64,000 nt of DNA, taken from assembly GCA_003116975.1 (NCBI GenBank), contig BGKB01000097.1, positions 124,001 to 188,000 of the forward strand. Reading direction: 5' to 3'. Shown here piece by piece: positions 1 through 8,193 of the stretch; position 1 is the stretch's first letter; each line of letters begins with the position of its first letter. Made by a program: the position numbers and the translations under genes. Below the pieces are notes generated by a model. That model did no database searches, had not been told where the DNA came from, and saw only the letters and a program-made list of their open reading frames with translations. The DNA comes from Aurantiochytrium sp. KH105. Taxonomy: Eukaryota > Sar > Bigyra > Thraustochytrida > Thraustochytriidae.

Positions 1-3000
1 TCATCAGCGAATACTGACAGACGAGAACGCTCGCAGCGTTCACGTGCGCGTCCCTTGGGCGGGCTGGTACTTGCGCCGGCCAAATCAAGGCCCGACAGCT
101 TGGCGATGACTTCCTCATCCTGGTCTGCGAGACGACGACCGCCCTCGGTCTGATCCACGAAAGCGCGCCATGCGTGTTCTGCATCGTCGACAAGTTCGGC
201 TGCCGCGTCTACATCGCGTCGTGCCAATGCAACAGAGGCGCGACTGAGGACAAGTTGCAGAGCAACCTTACGACTCTGCTCCCGTTTCATCGACCCGAGA
301 AGCTCTTCTGCATCATCTGGCTTGCCGCAGAGAAGGGCAACGCGACCCTTGAGCATTTGAAAGCGATTCAAGAGCGCATCCGAACCAACACGCTCCGCAA
401 GAGTCCGTCCCCGCTCTACATAATAACGAGCCGTGCGTGGATCTCCTCGCGAGAGATGGATCTCGCAAAGAAGCTCCAAGCAGTCGACGACGTCGTTGAC
501 GTGCTTCCAATTCAGACCCGTCACCGCCAGGGGTCCCTCCGGGGCCTCTTGGCAAGTCGCACGTAGCTTGAGCGCCTTAACGGCCGTGTCGAGCACAAGA
601 GCAGAGTCTGTGGTGCTAGCAAACGCCAACGAAGCGAGCAAAAAGGTGCACGTTGCGTACTCGTCGGCTTGCTCATCAGGGTCTAGACTCGCCATTGCGT
701 CGTGAACGCGGCTTTCCAGGACGCCAACAAACTCCCCAAGCCCAGTACTACGTTCCGTTTGCGATTTCGTCCCTTCCCTCTTTCCGGTGTCGTCTCCCTT
801 TTCCTCCTCGTCGTCGGCAAGCACAAGTCGATCCTTGCACTGTCGCGCTGTTTCTACGTCTGCCTCAATTCTGGTCATGTACCCAAGCTTGTAAAATTTA
901 GCGGCGACCACCGCAGCGAGGGTCTCGTCGAGCCGATCGCTCTGTTCGTACAAGAGACGCGCCAGGAGCGCGACGCCAAGTCTTGACTCTTTATGGGCTG
1001 CAATCTGAACAAGACGAACGGGATCGGCGCCGCGCGCAGCGCGTATGAATACCGCGCGCGCACGAAAGCTGGCCTCATGCAAACCAATGACTTCGCACCA
1101 CTCGCCGGCAAAGCCCACGTCTTGAATCGCACAGTAGTCCAAGCCCGCTTCGTCGCGTGCCGCCCAAAGATCGACCGCAGCACAAATACCTTCATCCAGA
1201 CCCTCCAGGACTTGCTCACAGGCCCCGAGCCAAAATCGAGCCGAGATAGTATCGCCTTCGTCCTCCGACACTTCGAGCGCCTCTCCGCAAAGCTCGGCCG
1301 CGCGGGCCAATCGTTGCATCTTCGATTCTTCACCATCGTCTTCGTGCGTACTATCGCTGCGTCCAGGCAATTTATCCAGGCCAATGCTGCGCACAACAAG
1401 GTAGCGCGCATGCTCAATATCAATAAGAGCTCGCTCCGGCGCATCGACGCAACGGGCTCTCGCGTCGTCGACCAGCGCGTCAGCCAAAGAAGGATCGCCG
1501 AGCGACATGAATGCATCAAGCTGAGTCCGCAACATAATTCGTGTCCACATGTTCTGGTCGTTGCTCTCAAGATCGACCGCATCACTGATGTCAGCCATGA
1601 CACCACGCACGTGTCCCTCTCCGGCTTCGACAAGGGCTTGCGTGCACCTGCAGAACGCGGTAACATCGGGAATTTCCCCCTCGGCAACTTGAGCAGCAAT
1701 TGCCCTGGCAAAGGCGTCCCGCGCATCTGCAAGGCGCTCTGCACGTTGCAGACAAACGGCGAGGATCTTGAAGCGTTCTCCCAGAGAGACTTGTGTCGAC
1801 GAAGACGACGAGTCCATGAGCTGAGTTGAAACTTGCAAGAATTTCACTGCTGACTCATATGAAGCCTCATTAAAGAATCTCGCGCCGACGTTGTACGCAG
1901 CATTGGCCACACTTCGTCCCAGAGACTCATCTTGTCGGGCAATCTTTTGCATTTTGGTCAAGTGAGCAAGAGCTGCGTCCACGTCGTTTGCAGCAGCGCT
2001 GCGTTCCAGCACTACTTTGAGACCAGCGAGTCGGGCCTTGAAAAGGGCCTGAGGTGCAAAAGTACGAGCAAAATCGAGCATCGAAGCGAGAACAGCATGA
2101 AGTTGCGCGTGCTTGGTCTTGGCGCATCTTTGCGCTTGTACGAGTAGCTCTTTTTCCAAGAGTCGCGCGAGATGCGGGCCGTGCACTTGGTCATCGAACT
2201 GACAAGAGCTTGCGCATGCTTTCAGGGCATCGCACAGCGCAGGGAGCGCGGACGTAGCTTGCTGGGCGTCTGCGCCCAAGACTTGCAGGAGCTTTGACAT
2301 TGAGCACGGCGGAATTTTTCGTCGAGTCACCAACGTCCACTCAATGATAGACATGAGCGCGGAGAGAATGACCACGCCTTGGAGGTTCCCCGTTGCTACA
2401 GAAAACCAACGCGCAAACATTGCGATGCCGGGCTCAATATTGTCGATGCTCTGAAAAGACATTTCGCGATAGAATTGTACATAAGCCGACGCCAAAGGGT
2501 CTTGCGCGGCGAGTTCGAGGACACAGTCTTCTTCGAGCTCGTCAAGTGCTTCGAGGACAGTTTCGGTTGGTGAACTTCCTTCTCGCGCATAGCGATTGCA
2601 TGCGCCAAGCAAGCGTTCAATAAGGGCCACATCGAGCTTGCTTTTCACCATTGTGGCATGTGGCACGGAACCTCGTGCCGTCCGAAGCGCCTCAATACGA
2701 TATCTGAATGCCTTTTCTGCGTCTGAGACGGTTTCACAGCGGCTCGCCCCGTGGTGATAAAAGAGCGAAAAGTGCGCTTTGAGGAAAACAAACGTCTTGG
2801 CTTGGTCGTTGCGCGCAAGCTCGCGCAACCAAAAGGCGAGATTTGTACTCGAAGCGAGTAGGGCCTCATCAGAGCGTCCGAGCTCGACAAGGGCACGGAC
2901 GCAATTGTAAATGGTGAAGACGGTAATACCCACGACTTTGGCGTCGCCCACGGTGCCAAGCCGCAAGGTCTCACAACATACTGGAGCTTCTCCCATATCA

Positions 3001-3584
3001 TGTCGAGTCTGGTCTTCGTCCAGCGAAAGGTGGTCTGAACGGATGAGTGATACGAGGACGAGATCGCTCGCGGAGATGGCAGTTTCAAAGCACTTTGCCT
3101 CCGTGCACGCGCCAACAAGCTTTTGGCAAAGAGACTCGGGCGCAAGCGGGTGTTTAAAGGTCAGACTCGCGCGGATTCGCATGACCATCCGCACGGCAAA
3201 GAGCGCGACTGTCGCGTGGTCTTGGGTCGTGTCCGACTCCGTGCTGCTGGCAAGCGTCTTGCACGAGGTCTGCGCCAAGGTCGCCAGCACCATGCCAAGC
3301 TTGCTTGGCTTTGACACGAGCTGAGCAATTTCTGCCGACGCAAGCGGGCTGCCCGCGTCTTGGTGGTCCTCTTCGCACAGCGCCTCGAAGACGTTCCCAA
3401 GTCCGTCTTGAAAGGCCTCCAGGATGCCATTGGGGCCTTGCGAGGCGGCCAGGTCCAGCACATCGCCTTGCGACCACTGCACGGCTTCAGCCCCGTTTCG
3501 CGCCGGCCGTTTCTTCGTCTGTGCTCTCCTGCCGCGCGGCGCCGCCGAGTTCGAGGCGTCGCGCAGGACCTCGGGCTCCGCCAT
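1..3584 (-). CDS. Separase-like protein, N-terminal helical-repeat region (partial)
   Basis: A single frame on the minus strand stays open from an ATG at 3584 to the left edge, about 1,194 codons with no stop, so the 3' part lies outside the window. An in-frame stop lies just upstream of the ATG. The visible protein is almost entirely alpha-helical, TPR-like repeats. Near the left end (about 430-600) it reads as a separase-like signature: a conserved W, a helix, 'LYYVERGRTLAERVGSDALL' and a following helix ending in LLGSM, which resembles the superhelical repeat of separase (Esp1), the cysteine protease that cleaves cohesin at anaphase. The catalytic His-Cys domain would lie beyond position 1, so activity cannot be judged. 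SPO22/ZIP4-type TPR proteins are the main alternative. The gene is head-to-head with the next one over 261 bp. Confidence 0.55.
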   Translation of the reverse strand, partial: MAEPEVLRDASNSAAPRGRRAQTKKRPARNGAEAVQWSQGDVLDLAASQGPNGILEAFQDGLGNVFEALCEEDHQDAGSPLASAEIAQLVSKPSKLGMVLATLAQTSCKTLASSTESDTTQDHATVALFAVRMVMRIRASLTFKHPLAPESLCQKLVGACTEAKCFETAISASDLVLVSLIRSDHLSLDEDQTRHDMGEAPVCCETLRLGTVGDAKVVGITVFTIYNCVRALVELGRSDEALLASSTNLAFWLRELARNDQAKTFVFLKAHFSLFYHHGASRCETVSDAEKAFRYRIEALRTARGSVPHATMVKSKLDVALIERLLGACNRYAREGSSPTETVLEALDELEEDCVLELAAQDPLASAYVQFYREMSFQSIDNIEPGIAMFARWFSVATGNLQGVVILSALMSIIEWTLVTRRKIPPCSMSKLLQVLGADAQQATSALPALCDALKACASSCQFDDQVHGPHLARLLEKELLVQAQRCAKTKHAQLHAVLASMLDFARTFAPQALFKARLAGLKVVLERSAAANDVDAALAHLTKMQKIARQDESLGRSVANAAYNVGARFFNEASYESAVKFLQVSTQLMDSSSSSTQVSLGERFKILAVCLQRAERLADARDAFARAIAAQVAEGEIPDVTAFCRCTQALVEAGEGHVRGVMADISDAVDLESNDQNMWTRIMLRTQLDAFMSLGDPSLADALVDDARARCVDAPERALIDIEHARYLVVRSIGLDKLPGRSDSTHEDDGEESKMQRLARAAELCGEALEVSEDEGDTISARFWLGACEQVLEGLDEGICAAVDLWAARDEAGLDYCAIQDVGFAGEWCEVIGLHEASFRARAVFIRAARGADPVRLVQIAAHKESRLGVALLARLLYEQSDRLDETLAAVVAAKFYKLGYMTRIEADVETARQCKDRLVLADDEEEKGDDTGKREGTKSQTERSTGLGEFVGVLESRVHDAMASLDPDEQADEYATCTFLLASLAFASTTDSALVLDTAVKALKLRATCQEAPEGPLAVTGLNWKHVNDVVDCLELLCEIHLSRGDPRTARYYVERGRTLAERVGSDALLNRFQMLKGRVALLCGKPDDAEELLGSMKREQSRKVALQLVLSRASVALARRDVDAAAELVDDAEHAWRAFVDQTEGGRRLADQDEEVIAKLSGLDLAGASTSPPKGRARERCERSRLSVFAD

Positions 3585-3845
3585 GGGCCCCGCGACGGCG
3601 AGCCGCTCGAGGCCGGGGCCGCGCTCGCTTTCCTCCCGCTCGGGGTCTCTCCCGAGGTCCGCCGGCGCGTCCAGCGCGTCCGGCGAGGCGCGGCGAGGCG
3701 TGGCGCGGCGCGACGCTGCTCGCGTTCGAGGTCTGCTGTCTGCGAGCTCCGCCGCGCTCGACGGAGATGCTCGAAGGGATTCAAAACCGGTCGTTCAAAA
3801 CCCGAAAACCGTCGCGGCAGCCCGGCCCGACCTAACCGTCGCGCC

Positions 3846-4298
3846 ATGGGCCGCGGCCTCGACGCGTGCGCGGCGCTCGAGCGCGCGCGCGCGGAGGCGG
3901 CGAGGCCCCGCGCCGCGGCGCCGCGCCGCGCCGCGCCGCCCGCGCGCCCCGCCTGGGCGGGCGACCCTGCGCGCCTCGAGGGGCTCGGCATCGCCGACCT
4001 CGCGGGCCTCGAGAAGACGCTGCGAGCTGGAGATGATGATGACGGAGACCCCGTCGCGCTCGGGGTGCCGGACGCGGACGAGGCGCGCGGGGAGGCGCGC
4101 GGGGCCGCCGCTGCTGCCGCCGAGGCCGTCAGAGCAGCGCTCGTGTCCGGCGACGAGCTCGCCAAGGTCGCGGACGCCGAGCTCTTGCCGTGGACGACGC
4201 AAATCGTCCCGGAGACCAAGGGTGTAGGAGCTGCTGCTGCGGCAGTCGACGACGAAATGGAGAAAGCCTTGGCGACGTTGCGAGGCGTTGTGCAGTGA
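3846..4298 (+). CDS. Hypothetical protein, 150 aa
   Basis: An ATG at 3846 opens 150 codons ending in TGA at 4298. The N-terminal third is rich in Ala, Arg and Pro and GC-rich. The rest is acidic and helical, with an alanine run near residues 84-100 and a C-terminal segment, LLPWTTQIVPETKG, followed by an amphipathic helix. I do not recognise the family. Head-to-head placement with the separase-like gene and a tail-to-tail gap of 261 bp to the ABC transporter leave room for a real gene. The very GC-rich start is also open on other frames, so the exact ATG is uncertain. Confidence 0.5.
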   Translation: MGRGLDACAALERARAEAARPRAAAPRRAAPPARPAWAGDPARLEGLGIADLAGLEKTLRAGDDDDGDPVALGVPDADEARGEARGAAAAAAEAVRAALVSGDELAKVADAELLPWTTQIVPETKGVGAAAAAVDDEMEKALATLRGVVQ

Positions 4299-4559
4299 GA
4301 CATTGCATCCCGCGCTTCGCAGTATCCACAGACATACACACGCATTTCAATACCGTGTACAATACTTATGGAAAAGGACGAATACCAAAGGGGCTTGGCT
4401 TGGCTTAAATCTGGGGTTGCCAGAGGTGCTGGCGTCGCTGGCAAAGCATACCTGACTGTGAGACTCTGCTCGTTTCACAGGCAAGAAGACTTTGCCGAGC
4501 TGATCACGCAATATATTTAGCGTTTATTGTTAATGTTCTTGCTTTGGTTCTTATTTTGA

Positions 4560-7349
4560 TCAGGAGGCAGCCACGTCGACGATATCTACGTAATCATCAG
4601 CATTCTTGAGCTTTTCTTGCAATGCGTTGATCCAAGGAAAGTACCACTCCTGAATCAGCGTCATAATCAAGAGTGCCACGACGTGGCAGCTAAGGACCTT
4701 GAAAATGAAAATGAGAAAGAGCGGCGTGTCGTGGAGAGAGTGAAAGTCATTCGAGTTGCGCAGTCCAAACACAACAAAGCGCACCGCCTGCATGAGCGTC
4801 CACAGCGAAAACATTGAAGTGGCACATGTCGTCTTGTCCGAATCGTGGTATCCGAAGTAGCGCAATACGTAGGAGCGCCCGCCAGGATCCATGGGCGAGG
4901 GATCCCAGAGGAAAATGGCCTCGAGAAAGAAACGCACATAGCTCACGGAACAAACCCTTTCAACAACCGGCGCAATGTTGATCGTGCCAAAGAGAATCGA
5001 GTCGTTCTGGATCTGATTCTGGTTGGGCGTAAAGAAGGCGAAGACGTGACAGCCAATGAGTGTCGCCATGGAACCAATATATGATACAGTGGTGGCGTGA
5101 TTTGCAAAGACGCAAATCGCCTGTCCAATGGCTTGCGACGTTAAGTAATTGAGGTGCAAAAGGTGTGCAAACTCGTAGTACTTTTGCAGACGCACCCAGT
5201 AGGCAAGATCAAACCTGCTCACGCCGGCTGGGACGGGGGCGGGCGTGTCAATCACCCAGACGCCCGTGCGTGCCCATAAACCGACAAAGTAGGAAAACGA
5301 ATAAACATGACTCACGAACCATCCCCAGAGTAGTGACTCCGCGAGGACGGCAAACTCATGTGCGCCAAGGAGCATGCCAGCAGCGGCGGCGCGCTTAGCG
5401 TACGCGACGTCGTCATTAAATACGGCCCCAACCATACCCAGGAGCCCAATCGAAATGCTGAGAAAGAGGTTTGAGACAGCACGCCGATTCCACGTCTTGT
5501 TAAAGCTGCGCACAAAGGATACGACCAGCGCCAATGATGCCACCGATGCTACTTCGGTCGCAATGCCTCTTCGCAGCTTGAGTACAAAGACATTACGCCA
5601 AAACCACAGCTGAACCTGACGCTTGAGCCCAGGCTTTGTTCGTTGCTGCGTCGAGGGTAGCAGCGCATCGCGATGCTCCAAAAAGGCGCAGTACAGCGCT
5701 GTACTTTCTTCATCACAGAGCATCTCGACAAGGCTCGACAGGAGCGTCTCCGACGAGCTGGAATCCTCTTCTGCGGGACCCTTGGCGGCCTGCATGAGCT
5801 GATCATCGGGGAGCGCCTGGCACTCGGCACGCCAGGTGACCACGAGGGCCTCCAGGGCAGCACGGTCCTCGCTGTGCGCAAGCACTTCCTCCTTTGCGCT
5901 GTCGGCTTTGGCTGCAACGCAGCGCTCCGCGTCTTCCGCCCTGCGGTCACGTCTCATACGCTCCTCGATCGCTGTCCACACCCCACGCGTTTGGGAGACC
6001 TCTCGAAAGAGGACGGGCAGCAAAGGATGCCTCTGACCATCCGCTCGTGCAAGACAGAACTCCTGATCGTGCTCGGCGCAAATGTCCTCGATACGACGCC
6101 CACCTCCAAGTTCTGGTGGACGAGACGGCTGCTCTAAACGGGCCGCAACGTCCAAAATGAATTCTGCAGGGGGTTCTGCAAAGTCAGCATGGATCCCGTC
6201 TCGTCCGCGACCTGGCACATTGTATCCCATTTGATTCAAAAAGTCCAGAATCCCTTCACGAGGCCCTACATAGGCTGCTTCGCCTTCCTGCATGAGCACC
6301 AGGTCATCCAACAGACTAAAGACGCGCGCCGAGGGCTGATGAATTACGGTCACCACGGAAACGTTGCGATCCGCAATCCGCTTGAGCATGCTCATGAGGC
6401 GGAATGTTCCCGCACTGTCGAGACCCGAGGTCGGCTCGTCCATGATGAGAACTGCAGGATTGGCAACAAGCTCCATGCCGATGCTCGTCCGTTTTCGCTC
6501 TCCACCGCTAATGCCGCGCTTGTTGACACCACCAACACGTCGATCCCTTACTTTGACCAGGTCGAGAGTTTCCATGACATCTTCCACCACTTGTTGACGA
6601 TCCTCTTCGGACAAATCCCGTGGAAGTCGCCAGCTTGCGCTAAAGTGCAATATCTCTTCCACTGTCAAATCAGGGCAGAGCACGTCATCTTGTGGCACAA
6701 AGCCGACGCGATCGAGAAAAGATTCCAAGTTCCGTGGGCGTCCGTTCAAGTAAAGGTCGCCGTAAAGCCCACCGGTGCAGTATCGCTTTCCGCGACCCAA
6801 TAAGCTCCATGACAGGGTGGTCTTGCCAGACCCGCTTGGACCCATGATGCCCATAAGTCGACCAGGTTGCACCTCGCCCGAGACATTTGATAAAATTGTA
6901 TGGTCGACGCCATTGATGGAACACCCAATATTCTCAAAGGCGATATGAAGGGGACTTGCCTGTTCCCAATGGAAATCGATCACGTGTTGCTGCTGCGGAC
7001 CCTCGTAGTACTGGTCTGCGCTGATTTGCACGCCGACGGTGCTGAGGCAAGACCCCAGAAAGAGAAAGAGCACGAAGCGTCTTGTCGGATACAGATGTTC
7101 GGGGTTGTCGGGACGCAAGAATCTTCGAAAGGGATTGTGTCCGTCCTCATCGTAGTACCTCCATGTCGCGTCAACGTCTTCGGACGCCTCCTCGTCCTCC
7201 TCCTCGTTCGGCTGCTCCCCCGCGTCGTCGTCGTCGTTTTCGTCGCCGTCGTCGAATTTGCCAAAGACTCGACTCGAGGCAAAGTCCTGCGCAGCTCCTG
7301 GGCGCCGTCGTCGAACGCCTTCCTGCGTCTCGAAAGGCACCGTCCGCAT
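4560..7349 (-). CDS. ABC transporter, ABCG (White/BCRP) half-transporter
   Basis: The product is 929 aa from the first in-frame ATG (7349); the frame is open further upstream but has no other ATG. Residues 33-61 form an acidic, disordered stretch and 91-111 a hydrophobic segment. The nucleotide-binding domain follows, with Walker A GPSGSGKTT (170-178), signature SGGER (281-285), Walker B LIMDEP (301-306) and H-loop His337 in VIHQPS. Several hydrophobic segments in the C-terminal third form the ABC2-type membrane domain. NBD-before-TMD order and the signature region are typical of ABCG half-transporters that dimerise to export lipids or xenobiotics from the cell or an organelle. A long charged linker (about residues 450-640) separates the two domains. 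The substrate cannot be inferred. The hydrophobic segment ahead of the NBD resembles plant ABCG24/28-type proteins. Confidence 0.92.
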   Translation of the reverse strand: MRTVPFETQEGVRRRRPGAAQDFASSRVFGKFDDGDENDDDDAGEQPNEEEDEEASEDVDATWRYYDEDGHNPFRRFLRPDNPEHLYPTRRFVLFLFLGSCLSTVGVQISADQYYEGPQQQHVIDFHWEQASPLHIAFENIGCSINGVDHTILSNVSGEVQPGRLMGIMGPSGSGKTTLSWSLLGRGKRYCTGGLYGDLYLNGRPRNLESFLDRVGFVPQDDVLCPDLTVEEILHFSASWRLPRDLSEEDRQQVVEDVMETLDLVKVRDRRVGGVNKRGISGGERKRTSIGMELVANPAVLIMDEPTSGLDSAGTFRLMSMLKRIADRNVSVVTVIHQPSARVFSLLDDLVLMQEGEAAYVGPREGILDFLNQMGYNVPGRGRDGIHADFAEPPAEFILDVAARLEQPSRPPELGGGRRIEDICAEHDQEFCLARADGQRHPLLPVLFREVSQTRGVWTAIEERMRRDRRAEDAERCVAAKADSAKEEVLAHSEDRAALEALVVTWRAECQALPDDQLMQAAKGPAEEDSSSSETLLSSLVEMLCDEESTALYCAFLEHRDALLPSTQQRTKPGLKRQVQLWFWRNVFVLKLRRGIATEVASVASLALVVSFVRSFNKTWNRRAVSNLFLSISIGLLGMVGAVFNDDVAYAKRAAAAGMLLGAHEFAVLAESLLWGWFVSHVYSFSYFVGLWARTGVWVIDTPAPVPAGVSRFDLAYWVRLQKYYEFAHLLHLNYLTSQAIGQAICVFANHATTVSYIGSMATLIGCHVFAFFTPNQNQIQNDSILFGTINIAPVVERVCSVSYVRFFLEAIFLWDPSPMDPGGRSYVLRYFGYHDSDKTTCATSMFSLWTLMQAVRFVVFGLRNSNDFHSLHDTPLFLIFIFKVLSCHVVALLIMTLIQEWYFPWINALQEKLKNADDYVDIVDVAAS

Positions 7350-8193
7350 GGCGCCCGAGGCGCGCGCCTCGCGCACTCGCCGGCGCGTCTCGCGGGTCGT
7401 CAAGGACGAAGAACCGTGGGCCGGCCACCTACGGCTTTTCACGACTTGTCGTCGTGCAGGCGCCGCGAGCCAATCCGCCCACCACGCGAACGATCCCCGA
7501 CACGAGGCGCGGCGCGCGCGAGGGAGGGAGCTTGGCAGTGGCACTGTGAAGCGATCCTTCTGCTCCCTTGGAGGGAGCGCGAGGCTGCCTGCCTGCCGGC
7601 CGGCCGGCCGTGCCAGCTGCGCTGGGCGGTCCCACCAGCGTCCCGTCGTAGGCACGCTACACCCGCGCGACCCCAGAGCGGTTTGCAAGTTTGCAACTCA
7701 ACTCATACAAGCCAGGTCGCCGTCACCACTGCGTTTGACATGTGCGAGACGCTTTCGAGGGGATGGGATGGATGATGCCATGACAAGTAACAGCGAGTCT
7801 GTCATGCATGCAGCTGCCAAACAGATCATGCTGCATCGTTGTCCTGCGTGCGTAGTTTTTAGTGCATGGGCAACGAGCAGTCTGGTGCGACCGTGACGTA
7901 ATATCTTGCTCGTTTTGAGTGTCTTTTGAGCGACGCTACCGCGGAGGAAAACTCTTCTCCTTCTTCTGATTATAAAAAGAAGGACGCGAAGTTTGTTTTT
8001 GACTTTTGAGACTTGAAGTTGACTCTGGTCAGCCTAGCTAGCAGCTTGAGAGGCATTAGTCGAAGCCAGTCGATGAGGGGGGGAAATGTCACGACGCCAG
8101 CGCACGCATAAATCTGCAATAAGTCAAAGATTGCATGAGCATCGTATTTACATGATTTATCTACATCGTACTTGTTACGCGTGTCATCCATGT
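7350..8193. other. Intergenic region, no gene seen
   Basis: This is the upstream region of the ABCG gene and the 3' flank of the TPR gene. The part next to the ABCG start is GC-rich, with a short CCGGCCGGCCGG tract near 7597. The part next to the TPR gene is AT-richer. I see no supported coding sequence, RNA gene or mobile element. Confidence 0.6.

Noticed and set aside
875-1829. Open frames of 278 and 289 codons on both strands
   Set aside because: Shadows of the separase-like gene, which runs through this segment on the minus strand with protein-like helical repeats.
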